Origin: Zoogloea dura
Lineage (GTDB): Bacteria > Pseudomonadota > Gammaproteobacteria > Burkholderiales > Rhodocyclaceae
Direction of reading: 5' to 3'
Length of the DNA stretch: 64,000 nucleotides
Assembly (NCBI RefSeq): GCF_012927165.1
Contig: NZ_JABBGA010000022.1
Coordinates: 1 to 64,000 of the forward strand
The position numbers were made by a program, and so were the translations under genes. Numbering within the stretch: the stretch's first letter is position 1; every line of letters starts with the position of its first letter. Under the pieces are notes generated by a model, which was not told the DNA's origin, made no database searches, and saw nothing but the letters and a program-made list of their open reading frames with translations. Shown here in pieces: positions 50,113 through 60,886 of the stretch.

Positions 50113-50955
50113 ATGTCGCATCCCCTACGCAAGAAGTTCGAGAAGAAGATTCAGCGGGTACTTGCTGCTGGGTTTGAACATCAACTCCTTGGAGCGGCAT
50201 TCGACAATCTTGATGAGTCAGGGCCACTCTGTTTCAATAATTTCTCCTATGCGCTGAGAGAGCTTCTTAGGCATGTGTTTCACCGCTTGGCAGCAGACGA
50301 ACAAGTGAAAGCATGCTCATGGTTCAAAGTGGACAAAACTGCAAAAAGCGGAATCACCCGCGCACAAAGAGCCACCTATGCCATTCAAGGTGGTCTCTCA
50401 GATACATTCGTTTCGAAAAAACTTGGAATCGATGTTGGTGCGGTTCGCAAACAATTGCTAGACGCAATTGAGGTCCTGAACAAGCACACACACATTGAGC
50501 CTTCCACATTTGGCATCAATCTAACCAAGACCAATCGTCTCGCCACTGAATGCTTGGAGGCTACCCATTACTTTGTCGAACACATCGCCATGTGCAGAAC
50601 TCAAGTAGCTGAAGCTCTGGCCAATCATATCGACCATCATCTGCTCAATCATGTCATTTCCGAGACGATTGACTCAATCGACGAATTGGCTACGCACCAC
50701 TGGATAGACGAAGTCTACGTGAATGAAATAGAGGTGGTTGAAATAGGCCCCCATGCTATCGAGTTAGCTGTGGATGGGACCATCGGTTGCGGGCTCCAGT
50801 ACGGCTCTGACTCCGATGTTAGGAACGACATTGGCGCTGTTATGTCCACCTCATTTCCATTGCGCGCGGAACTGACGGTACAACTCGTTCGCCCGTTGGG
50901 AAAAGAGGCCACCGTGGGGAAGTTTAAGGTCGATACGAGCGACTGGTATGAATAA
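50113..50955 (+). CDS. Cassette gene 1: unknown protein, similar in style to predicted pPIWI-associated nucleases
   Basis: 280 residues, no signal peptide or membrane helix. The N-terminal part is helical (FSYALRELLRHVFHRLAADEQVKA), then RAQRATYAIQGGLSDTFVSKKLGID, a central helical stretch with THIEPSTFGI, and a C-terminal beta-rich part with IDSIDELATHHWIDEVYV and LQYGSDSDVRNDIGAVMSTSFPLRAEL, ending VDTSDWYE. From memory this resembles a family named predicted pPIWI-associating nuclease; I cannot confirm it and no classical nuclease motif is certain, though the conserved acidic SDSDVRND stretch could be catalytic. AT-richer than the chromosome, short intergenic, attC immediately after: a mobile gene cassette. 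A defence role is inference. Confidence 0.6.
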   Translation: MSHPLRKKFEKKIQRVLAAGFEHQLLGAAFDNLDESGPLCFNNFSYALRELLRHVFHRLAADEQVKACSWFKVDKTAKSGITRAQRATYAIQGGLSDTFVSKKLGIDVGAVRKQLLDAIEVLNKHTHIEPSTFGINLTKTNRLATECLEATHYFVEHIAMCRTQVAEALANHIDHHLLNHVISETIDSIDELATHHWIDEVYVNEIEVVEIGPHAIELAVDGTIGCGLQYGSDSDVRNDIGAVMSTSFPLRAELTVQLVRPLGKEATVGKFKVDTSDWYE

Positions 50956-50960
50956 GTGCA

Positions 50961-51024
50961 CTCTAACCCATTCCACCGGATCTGCGCGAAAAGCAGCGCA
51001 AGCCGGTGAATTCAGACGTTGGGA
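50961..51024 (+). other. Integron attC site 1 (between cassettes 1 and 2)
   Basis: Left core-like CTCTAAC at 50961, stem arms CACCGG / CCGGTG and TGCGC / GCGCA around GAAAAGCA, then GAATTCAGACGTT with the right core GTTGGGA at 51018. It is nearly identical to the site at 52084-52149. It sits 5 bp after the stop of the first cassette gene, as in integron arrays. Confidence 0.8.
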
Positions 51025-51060
51025 AGCCAAACCCTCTGATCGCCGTACTTGGCTCTGCCA

Positions 51061-52080
51061 ATGAAATTGCGCTATGACATAGCTCCGGATTTGTCAAAAA
51101 GCAGCATGCTTGCTTTTGCTTCCCTAGCTAAAGCGATCCATCAAAAGAAGCTGACTTTAGCCTTAGGAGCAGGCGTGTCAGCATCATCAGGCTTGCCCCC
51201 TTGGATAGTCTTACTTCGTCGAATTGCTTCGACATATTTAACGCATTGGGAATTCGATAAATGCCGTGGCAAGGCTAATAATAGCCGTCCACCCAAAGAT
51301 CTTTCTATTGCCTTTTGGAATGAATATCACTGGAGCGATACAACAAAGAAAATCGCAAATGAGTTCGTTGCGCAAGAGGATGCGTTGCGGCTAGCTCAGA
51401 TGGTAAAGGCGCGAGTGCGTCCACATGATTGGATGTATTTGGTGCGCAAGTCACTATATGGCGATGATCCGCTTCCAGCCCCTTCCACATTGCTCATTGG
51501 GATTGCGGAATTGTGTGCAGGAGACGTCGGCAACACTGAAATACTCAGCTATAACTACGACAATCTTGCTGAAACGGCGTTACAGCGATTGGGAGTTCGG
51601 ACGGACTGCATATGGCAGCCTTCAGCATCTAGGAAGGTAGGTGTCGTACCAATTTACTATCCCCACGGGCATCTCAAATGTGGCGGCGGTCCCACAGTCT
51701 CAATTGTCTTAGGCGAAGATGACTACAGCGAATATGCTATTGATCAATTGGGGTGGAGGAGCTCCGTACAACTAAGACAGTTTTCAAGCACTACGTGTCT
51801 ATTCCTTGGGTTTTCATTGACTGACGCTCAAGTTAGACGGCTGCTTTGGGTCGCAAAGAGGTCAGGTGGAGCACGCCATTACGCATTTCTTCCCTCCGCA
51901 AAAAACAAGGACGATAAAGCTGAGATGCTCGAATCACTTTTTGATGCACAACTGCGGGATATCAACGTAAATGTAATTCGCTACTGCGCGGGTAACGATG
52001 GGCGAGACCACTCGAGACTTGTTGAGCTTGTTACACTACTTCGTGACCTTCGAAATATTCCTAGCTTGCTTTGGACATGA
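51061..52080 (+). CDS. Cassette gene 2: SIR2-domain protein
   Basis: 339 residues from the ATG at 51061; a TTG 12 bp earlier is also possible. A SIR2-like NAD-binding fold is recognisable: LALGAGVSASSGLP (36-46), ILSYNYDNLAE (about 160-170), PIYYPHGHLK with the catalytic-region His (about 196-205), then CLFLGFSLTDAQVRRLL (about 245-260). SIR2 proteins of this type act as NAD-depleting effectors in several anti-phage systems (Thoeris-like, DSR, SIR2-pAgo). Here it is a lone gene in a cassette without the usual partner, so the activity is inferred. Codon use and GC differ from the host genes; attC 2 follows 3 bp after the stop. Confidence 0.85.
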   Translation: MKLRYDIAPDLSKSSMLAFASLAKAIHQKKLTLALGAGVSASSGLPPWIVLLRRIASTYLTHWEFDKCRGKANNSRPPKDLSIAFWNEYHWSDTTKKIANEFVAQEDALRLAQMVKARVRPHDWMYLVRKSLYGDDPLPAPSTLLIGIAELCAGDVGNTEILSYNYDNLAETALQRLGVRTDCIWQPSASRKVGVVPIYYPHGHLKCGGGPTVSIVLGEDDYSEYAIDQLGWRSSVQLRQFSSTTCLFLGFSLTDAQVRRLLWVAKRSGGARHYAFLPSAKNKDDKAEMLESLFDAQLRDINVNVIRYCAGNDGRDHSRLVELVTLLRDLRNIPSLLWT

Positions 52081-52083
52081 CAC

Positions 52084-52149
52084 GCCCAACCCATCATCCA
52101 CCGGACCTGCGCGAAAAGCAGCGCAGTCCGGTGAATTCAAACGTTCCTG
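52084..52149 (+). other. Integron attC site 2 (after cassette 2)
   Basis: Left core GCCCAAC (perfect RYYYAAC) at 52084, stem CACCGGAC / GTCCGGTG (8 bp) plus TGCGC / GCGCA, loop GAAAAGCA with extrahelical bases, then GAATTCAAACGTT. The right core reads GTTCCTG, the altered half expected when what follows is chromosome rather than another cassette. The following 136 bp to etfA's end show nothing evident. Confidence 0.8.
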
Positions 52150-52285
52150 ATGGTCCGCTTTTCGAAGTGGTACATTTCCGCTAAGGGTCGGTAGCTGTCT
52201 TTCATTGAGAGTGGTGATTCCGAAAGTCCCCGAGCCATCATCCAGCCCCCAGCCAGATGATGGCCCCCAAAATCCTATATCACCC

Positions 52286-53245
52286 TCACCCCTCCAACGC
52301 CTCCTTCAACGCCTCCCCAATCTCAAACATATCCCCCACGATCCCGTACTTCGCGACGCTGAAAATCGACGCTTCCGGGTCCGTATTCACCGCGACAATC
52401 GTCCCCACATGCTTCATCCCCGCCAGGTGCTGGATGGCGCCGGAGATGCCCATGGCGAGGTAGAGGCCGCAGTTGCTGGCGACTTTGCCGGATTGGCCGA
52501 CCTGGCGGGATTTGGGGAGCCAGCCGGAGTCGGCGATGGGGCGGGAGCAGCACAGGGTGGCGCCGGCGGTTTCGGCGAGGTCTCGGAATTGCTGGATGTT
52601 GGCTTCTTCGCCAACGCCGCGGCCCACCGACAGGATGAAGTCCACGGTGGTGATGTCGATGTCGTTGCCGCTGGCGATCTCGATGTATTCGCCCGGTGCG
52701 CTGGTGGTGGTGACGGCCGGCGCGGCGATGCTGCGGGTGGCGGGGCTGGCGCTGCCTTCGGCGGGTTTGAAGACGGCGGGGCGCACGGTGAGGAGCACGG
52801 TGGCCTTGCCGGGGAAGTCCACTTCCACGTTGACCTTCTGGCTGTAGGCGGCGCGGGTGGCGACGAGGTCGCTGCCCTGGCATTCGATCTTGAAGACGTC
52901 GCTGGCGAAGCCGAGGCCGAGCTTGCCGGCCAGGGCGGCGGCGTAGGCGAGGCTGTCCACGGTGTGGCCGAGCAATACGACGGCGGGGGCGAGTTCGGTG
53001 ATCAGGGCGGCGACGGCGGCTTCCTGCACTTCGGGGTTGAACTCGGCGAAGGGCGAGGCGACGGTGAGGATTTCGTCCACGCCCGGCAGCGACAGGGCCG
53101 GCACAAAGGCCTGGGCGTTGGCGCCGATCACCGCAACGGTGATGGGGCCGCCGAGGCCCTGGGCGGCGGCGATCAGTTCGAGGGACACGGGGCGCAGTTC
53201 GCCCTGGCGGTGTTCGGCGATGACCAGGATCTTGCTCATTTTCAT
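52286..53245 (-). CDS. etfA: Electron transfer flavoprotein alpha subunit
   Basis: 319 residues; start MKMSK at 53245 overlaps the etfB stop (ATGA). The N-terminal domain begins [24 protein letters not shown]; the C-terminal FAD domain has [47 protein letters not shown] and [23 protein letters not shown]. With EtfB it carries electrons from trimethylamine dehydrogenase. It is the last gene of the minus-strand trimethylamine cluster. Confidence 0.95.
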   Translation of the reverse strand: MKMSKILVIAEHRQGELRPVSLELIAAAQGLGGPITVAVIGANAQAFVPALSLPGVDEILTVASPFAEFNPEVQEAAVAALITELAPAVVLLGHTVDSLAYAAALAGKLGLGFASDVFKIECQGSDLVATRAAYSQKVNVEVDFPGKATVLLTVRPAVFKPAEGSASPATRSIAAPAVTTTSAPGEYIEIASGNDIDITTVDFILSVGRGVGEEANIQQFRDLAETAGATLCCSRPIADSGWLPKSRQVGQSGKVASNCGLYLAMGISGAIQHLAGMKHVGTIVAVNTDPEASIFSVAKYGIVGDMFEIGEALKEALEG

Positions 53246-54036
53246 GCTCCCTTGAATTCGCGGATGATTTCGACGAGGCGCGCGGCCTGTTGGTCGGGGC
53301 TGCCTTCGATCATCTGGGCACGCCCCTTGGGCGGGATGTACATGCGGCGCACGCGGCTCAGGGAGGCGTCGACGCCCACCGTGCTGGCGGCTACGCCGAG
53401 GTCGCCCAGGCCGAGCACGTCGATGGGTTTGGCGTTGGCTTGCTTGATGCCGCGCAGCGAGGCGTAGCGCGGGGTGTTGATGCCGAGCTGGATGGTGAGC
53501 ACGGCGGGGCATTGCAGGGTGACGGACTGGGAGACGCCGCCTTCCAGCTCGCGCTTGAGGCTGGCCTGGCGGGCGCCGGGGGCGTAGTCCAGGGCATTGA
53601 CCACGGCGGCGTGGGGCCAGCCGAGTTCGCCGGCCAGGCCGATGCCGGTGGCGGCAAAGGCGTGGTCGGACGACTGCACGCCGGCAAACACCATGTCGGG
53701 GGCTTCCTTGCGGACGACGGCGGCGAGGAGGCGGGCCATCACGCTGCTGTCGGAGCCTTCGATGGCGTCGTCCCACACGCGCAGGGCGCGGTCGGCGCCC
53801 TTGGCGAGGCATTTGCGCAGGCTTTCGTCGACGCGCTCGGGGCCGATGGAGACGACCACCACTTCTACGTCGCCGCTGCTGGCCTCCTTGATCTTCATGG
53901 CTTCTTCGAGGGAGTAGTCGTCCCACTCGTTGAGGTCGAAGAGCAGGAAGTCTTCATCCACGTCGAGGCCGTCGGCGCGGATCTCGAAATCCTCGTCCAG
54001 GGCGGCCACCTGTTTCACGGCTACCAGTATTTTCAT
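53242..54036 (-). CDS. etfB: Electron transfer flavoprotein beta subunit
   Basis: 264 residues. Begins KILVAVKQVAALDEDFEI, with LNEWDDYSLEEAMKIKEA, VSIGPERVDESLRKCLAKGADRAL (AMP-binding region), GVQSSDHAFAATGIGLAGELGWPHA and LTIQLGINTPRYASLRGIKQA, all ETF-beta marks. It partners EtfA, which overlaps it. In methylotrophs the same pair accepts electrons from trimethylamine dehydrogenase, encoded two genes upstream. Confidence 0.95.
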   Translation of the reverse strand: MKILVAVKQVAALDEDFEIRADGLDVDEDFLLFDLNEWDDYSLEEAMKIKEASSGDVEVVVVSIGPERVDESLRKCLAKGADRALRVWDDAIEGSDSSVMARLLAAVVRKEAPDMVFAGVQSSDHAFAATGIGLAGELGWPHAAVVNALDYAPGARQASLKRELEGGVSQSVTLQCPAVLTIQLGINTPRYASLRGIKQANAKPIDVLGLGDLGVAASTVGVDASLSRVRRMYIPPKGRAQMIEGSPDQQAARLVEIIREFKGA

Positions 54037-54094
54037 GATGTCCTCTGCTGAGTCTGTGGTTTGAATGGGGTAGGAGCGAGGCCGGATCGGTGGA

Positions 54095-56254
54095 TCAGGC
54101 CATCGCGGGTGCTGCAGCCAGGGCGGCGGGGGCCGGGTCGGCGGCTTCGACGCATTCGGCGATCAGTTCGATGAGTTCGCGCACCACGAAGCGGCCTTCG
54201 CAGCCCGGGGTGGTCTTGAGGGCGTCCTCGAACATGGTCAGGTCCTTGGGGCAGGCCACCACGAAGACGTCGATGTCGGGCAGGCCGGCGGCTTCTTTCA
54301 TGCGGTTCTGGGCGGGCTTTTCCATGCCCACCGGGTCGGGGATCCAGATGCGTCCGCCGCCGGCGCCGCAGCAGAAAGAGTTATCGCGGTTGCGCGGCAT
54401 TTCCACCAGGGTGCAGCCGATCAGGGCGAGCAGCTCGCGCGGGGCGTCGTAGCCCTTGTTGAAGCGGCCCAGGTGGCAGGGGTCGTGGAAGGTGACGCGG
54501 TGCGACAGGTGCTTCTTGAGGGTGAGGCGGCCGTTCTGGATGAGCTTGAGCAGCACGGTGCTGTAATGCTCGATCTGGAACAGGCCGCGCAGGGCCGGGT
54601 CGGCGAACTCGGGGTATTCGTTGCGGATGGTGTTGAAGGAGTGCGGGTCGGTGGTGACGATGCGCTTGAACTCGCAGCCTTCCAGGGTGGCGATGTTGCT
54701 GCTGGCGAGGTGTTCGTAGAGGCCTTCCTCGCCCACCCGGCGCACGTCGTTGCCGGCATTCAGCTCGCCGTCCAGCAGCAGGCCGAAGTCTTCGCCGGCG
54801 GCGTGGAGCAGGCGGGCGAAGGCCTGGGTGACCTTCTGGTTGCGCGGGTCGAAGGCGGCGTAGTCGCCGACGAACCACAGGGTCTCGACGGGTTCCTTGC
54901 GGGCGTCCTTCACCGGGAAGGGCAGGCCCTTGGTCCAGGCGCCGCGCTTGCGCTTGGATTCGCCAAAGGAGTTGCCGGTCTTGTGGATGGTCTGCAGGGT
55001 CTTCTGCAGGATGGGTTCCATCTGGCCTTCTTCAACCAGCTTGCGGCGCATCTGCACGATGATGGGCACGTGCTCCACCGCCACCGGGCAGATCTCCACA
55101 CAGGCCAGGCAGGTGCGGCAGGACCACAGGGTTTCCATGAAGACCTGGCCGGGGCCCTTGCCGTGGATGGACAGCTCGGCCTTGTCGGGCAGGCTGCTGG
55201 CGGCCAGGGCGTGGTTGGCAAACTCGCGCAGGGACAGGATCACGTCGCGCGGCGACAGGGGGGCGCCCACCGTGCGGGCCGGGCAGGCTTCGTGGCAGCG
55301 GCCGCACTTGGTGCAGGCGTCCAGGTGCAGCAGGTTCTTCCAGGTGAGGTCGGTGATGGCTTGGTAGCCGGCGGCTTCCTGGGTTTCGGGCACCTTGGGC
55401 AGGCGGCGGCCGGCCAGCGGGTCGCGGAACATCAGCGACGCAGAGGCGGTGAAGATGTGCTTGACCTTGGTGAAGGGGATCAGGGCGATGAAGCTGAGGG
55501 CCAGCAGCCCGTGAAACCACCACAGGCCGCCGCGCAGGGTGCCGGCCCCGCTGGCGTCGAGGCCGAGGCCCATCAGGCTGTGGGCGAGCAGGGCGCCGAC
55601 GGGCGACCAGAAGCGGCTGTCCCACACGCCGGCATCGCCCGACAGCCACACCAGGCGGCTGGCTTCGAGCACGTAGCCGGTGATGCCGATGAGGATCAGC
55701 GTCCACAGAAAGGCCCAGTCTTCGCGGCGGTAGGCGCTGCGGTCGTAGTCCGGGTCGCCGGGCTGGCGGTCGGGGCGGGTGTAGTCGAGCTTGGGCAGGG
55801 CCATCCATTTGCGGCGGTACATCATGTACAGCAGGCCGCCGATGAGGCCCAGGCCGGCGAGGTCCAGCACCAGGGAGAAGAGCAGGTAGAAGCCGCCCTT
55901 CCAGAAGGTGATGCCGAACAGCGGCTTGAGGATGTCCACCTCCAGGGTGATGGTGGCGGTGCCGACGAACAGCGCGATGAAGCTGAAGAAGATCATCGCG
56001 TGGGCCGCGCCGGCAGCGTGGTCGCGGCGCTTGAGGGTGCGGTGGGTGAGCATGGTGCGGGCCATGTCCCCGAAGCGGGCGGCCAGCTGGCCCCACGATG
56101 CGTCGGGCTGGCCGCGCCGGTATTTGCGCACCTGCACGTAGCTGCCGTACAGGAAGCAGGCGATGGCCGCGTAACCGAAGGCGTAGAACAGGTTGATGGC
56201 CCAGGGGCTGAATTGCTCGAACAGGATTCGGGTGGTCTGTGCCGTCGCGTCCAT
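54095..56254 (-). CDS. Membrane HdrD-like iron-sulfur oxidoreductase (EtfD/DgcB-like)
   Basis: 719 residues from the ATG at 56254; the first about 50 residues of the longer open frame are untypical and lack a ribosome site. Order: about six membrane helices (about 10-330) of NarI-like type; two [4Fe-4S] motifs, CTKCGRCHEACP and CRTCLACVEICP (about 355-430); then two cysteine-rich CCG domains (CEFKRIVTTDPHSF, DPCHLGRFNKGYD, NSFCCGAGGGRIW). This layout fits proteins thought to pass electrons from ETF to the quinone pool in place of classical ETF-quinone oxidoreductase. Dimethylglycine demethylase subunit DgcB is related. It sits next to etfBA and after tmd, so the expected chain is TMADH to ETF to this protein to quinone. 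Confidence 0.88.
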   Translation of the reverse strand: MDATAQTTRILFEQFSPWAINLFYAFGYAAIACFLYGSYVQVRKYRRGQPDASWGQLAARFGDMARTMLTHRTLKRRDHAAGAAHAMIFFSFIALFVGTATITLEVDILKPLFGITFWKGGFYLLFSLVLDLAGLGLIGGLLYMMYRRKWMALPKLDYTRPDRQPGDPDYDRSAYRREDWAFLWTLILIGITGYVLEASRLVWLSGDAGVWDSRFWSPVGALLAHSLMGLGLDASGAGTLRGGLWWFHGLLALSFIALIPFTKVKHIFTASASLMFRDPLAGRRLPKVPETQEAAGYQAITDLTWKNLLHLDACTKCGRCHEACPARTVGAPLSPRDVILSLREFANHALAASSLPDKAELSIHGKGPGQVFMETLWSCRTCLACVEICPVAVEHVPIIVQMRRKLVEEGQMEPILQKTLQTIHKTGNSFGESKRKRGAWTKGLPFPVKDARKEPVETLWFVGDYAAFDPRNQKVTQAFARLLHAAGEDFGLLLDGELNAGNDVRRVGEEGLYEHLASSNIATLEGCEFKRIVTTDPHSFNTIRNEYPEFADPALRGLFQIEHYSTVLLKLIQNGRLTLKKHLSHRVTFHDPCHLGRFNKGYDAPRELLALIGCTLVEMPRNRDNSFCCGAGGGRIWIPDPVGMEKPAQNRMKEAAGLPDIDVFVVACPKDLTMFEDALKTTPGCEGRFVVRELIELIAECVEAADPAPAALAAAPAMA

Positions 56255-56443
56255 GGCGGCTACCTCATTGGGGAAGCATGCGGGTGTAGGGGAGGGCCCG
56301 GTCCGCCCGGCGGCGGGCGGTGTCGGGCGGGGTGCGCTGCCACGGCGCCTGCAGCTCCGAAGGGAGGAGGCCGCAGGGCCGGGAGGGCATTCCGTTGCCG
56401 CCACGGAATGCCCCGCGCGGGGAGGCCGGGTGGCCTGGGCAGG

Positions 56444-58726
<2,283 letters not shown>

Positions 58727-58796
58727 CTACTCCCAAGGGATTAGACCCTCACCCTTGTGGGGTTTTTTGGTGCGCCAGGGGGTGGGAGGGGCGTGA

Positions 58797-58830
58797 ACGA
58801 CATCGGGCGGCCGCAGCCGCCCGATGTCGT
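58797..58830 (-). terminator. Perfect 14-bp hairpin between the permease and tmd
   Basis: ACGACATCGGGCGG and its exact complement flank a 6-bp loop, 24 bp after the permease stop. No T-run follows on the minus strand, so it may slow or stabilise rather than end transcription. The tmd upstream region lies just beyond it (58637-58796). Confidence 0.6.
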
Positions 58831-58853
58831 GTGCTTGCGCCGGAGCGCGTGCG

Positions 58854-60569
58854 TCAGCCGCCGCTGGTGGCGAGGTGGTGGAAGAACCACACGATGCCGA
58901 CGCCCGCCGCGAGGGTGAGGTAGGGCAGGATGCCGGCCCGGTTGGAGACGCCTTCTTCGTTGGCCGACAGGTGCATGTCGTCCAGCATGGTGGCCGGGAA
59001 GACCCCCTTGTCCTGGATGAAGTGGCGGTAGATGAAGACCGGGATGATCAGGGCCGCGAAGAGCAGGCCGGCCTTCAGGGTGCCTTCGCCCCAGATGTCG
59101 GCGCCCATGCCCATCAGGGCCAGGTTGACGAAGCCGAGCAGGCCGCCGAGCACCAGCAGCACGGTGGGGGCCTTGTAGGGGCGGTCCCAGTTGGGGCGGT
59201 CGAGGCGGTGGATCCAGCCCGAGTGCAGGTTGAGGAAGTTGAACATGATGTAGCCGACGTTGGAGGCGGCCAGCACGAAGACGTAGTCGGAGAGCAGCAG
59301 CAGGAGCAGGTTGAAGCCCAGGTCGGTCCACATCGCCGGGGTGGGCGCGCCGTGTTCATTGACGTGGGACAGGTACTTGGGCAGCCAGCCATCCACCGAG
59401 GCCTGGTAGAGGGTGCGCGAGGAGCCGGCCATGGAGGTCATGATGGAGAGCATCAGGGCCAGCACCAGCATCACCATCATCACCGCTTCGATCAGCTTGC
59501 CGCCACCGATCATGCCCGACATGGCCGCCGCCACGCCCATGCCGCTGTAGATGTCGGGGGCCAGCATGCCGTCGTAGACCGCCGGGGTAGTGACCACGCC
59601 GTTGGCGTCGACCACCGCCGGGGTGACCATCTGGCCGAGGCCCAGATGGCCCTGGAAGGCCAGCGGGACGAGAGTGAACACGGCGATACAGAGCAGGCCG
59701 GAGAAGAAGATCGCCTTGAAGGTGTCGGTCTTGGGGTTCTTGAACTCGCGGGTGTAGCAGACCGCGGTCTCGAAGCCGTAGGTGGACCAGGCGGCGATGA
59801 ACAGGCCACCCGCCATCAGGGTCCAGCCGGCGGTGTCCCAGGCGCCGTCGATGACCTTGCCGCTCCCATCGTGAGAGAGCGGGGCGAGCGGGAAGAAGTG
59901 GGCGCTGGGGGCGTCGCCGGTGAGCAGGGGGATCAGCCCGATCAGCATCAGCGGGATGAGGGCGCTGACGCCGAGGATCATGGTGGTCTTGGCCGAGCGC
60001 AGGATGCCGCCGTGCTGGATGCCGAAGACGGTGAGCAGCACCATGGCGCCGAGCACGAAGGTGGCGTTGATGCGCAGGGACAGCCCGTCCTTGATGCCGC
60101 CGAGGTCGAGCAGGGTGATCTGCCAGGTGTTGATGGCGGCGTCGGCCGGGAACAGGGCGCTGAGGATGTAGCCGGCGGCGAGGCCCGAGCCGATGGCCAG
60201 CACCGGCGACCAGGCGAACCAGTTGCACCACACAGAGACCGGCGCCACGAACTTGCTGTAGCGCACCCAGGCCACGGCGCCATATACCGAGGCGCCGCCG
60301 GACTTGTGGGGGAAGAGGCCGGCGATTTCGGCGTAGGTGAAGGCCTGGATGAAGCCGAAGCCGATGGAGATCATCCACACCAGCCACGAGGGCTTGCCGA
60401 CGGTGGCGGCAATGGCGCCGATGGAAAAGAGGACCAGGGCGGGCACGCCGCTGGCCACCCAGAAAGCACCGCGCCAGTCGATCTTGCGGTGCAGACTGGC
60501 CTGTTGCGCGAGCACATCATCCGATAAATCTGCGGTGATGGCATCGACGATTTCTGCCGATTGAGCCAA
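58854..60569 (-). CDS. APC-superfamily permease, probable methylated amine uptake
   Basis: 571 residues from a TTG at 60569. I chose this start because AGGAG lies 7 bp before it, while every upstream ATG would need an untypical 39-residue extension. About 12-14 membrane helices; APC features include GAIAATVGKPSW in helix 1, GLFPHKSGGASVYGAVAWVRYSKFVAPV, and AWSTYGFETAVCYTREFKNPKTDTFKAI. The position between the dimethylamine oxygenase genes and tmd suggests uptake of trimethylamine, dimethylamine or a precursor. Amino acid transport is the family default. Confidence 0.85.
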   Translation of the reverse strand: MAQSAEIVDAITADLSDDVLAQQASLHRKIDWRGAFWVASGVPALVLFSIGAIAATVGKPSWLVWMISIGFGFIQAFTYAEIAGLFPHKSGGASVYGAVAWVRYSKFVAPVSVWCNWFAWSPVLAIGSGLAAGYILSALFPADAAINTWQITLLDLGGIKDGLSLRINATFVLGAMVLLTVFGIQHGGILRSAKTTMILGVSALIPLMLIGLIPLLTGDAPSAHFFPLAPLSHDGSGKVIDGAWDTAGWTLMAGGLFIAAWSTYGFETAVCYTREFKNPKTDTFKAIFFSGLLCIAVFTLVPLAFQGHLGLGQMVTPAVVDANGVVTTPAVYDGMLAPDIYSGMGVAAAMSGMIGGGKLIEAVMMVMLVLALMLSIMTSMAGSSRTLYQASVDGWLPKYLSHVNEHGAPTPAMWTDLGFNLLLLLLSDYVFVLAASNVGYIMFNFLNLHSGWIHRLDRPNWDRPYKAPTVLLVLGGLLGFVNLALMGMGADIWGEGTLKAGLLFAALIIPVFIYRHFIQDKGVFPATMLDDMHLSANEEGVSNRAGILPYLTLAAGVGIVWFFHHLATSGG

Positions 60570-60813
60570 TTTAATTCTCCTGATGGGGATATCGGTTTGG
60601 ATGGAATTGAAATGTGTCGGCGGCGGGAATTGAATTGCCGGCCCGATCTCACCAATTTCGATCATGGTGCGGCGCATCACAATCATACTTTGGTGGTACT
60701 CCCATCAAATAAGCCAAATTGAATTATCCAATTGGCGTGACAGGAAAATGAAAGGGTCAGAAATAAGGGGGAATAAACGAAATTGCAAACGGAATTGCAG
60801 GGGGACGGCAGAA

Positions 60814-60848
60814 GGCAGCAGGGCCGCCAATTGGCGGAGCCTGCTGCC
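60814..60848 (-). terminator. Terminator after the HODM alpha gene
   Basis: GGCAGCAGG pairs with CCTGCTGCC and an inner CCGCC / GGCGG closes an AATT loop; another GGGCGG / CCGCCC hairpin stands between it and the stop at 60887. It ends the dimethylamine unit. The rest of the 317-bp gap down to 60570 is AT-richer and should hold the permease promoter. Confidence 0.65.
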
Positions 60849-60886
60849 AGAGGGGGCGGGCTATTCCGCCCGGTGGAGGTGGTGCT

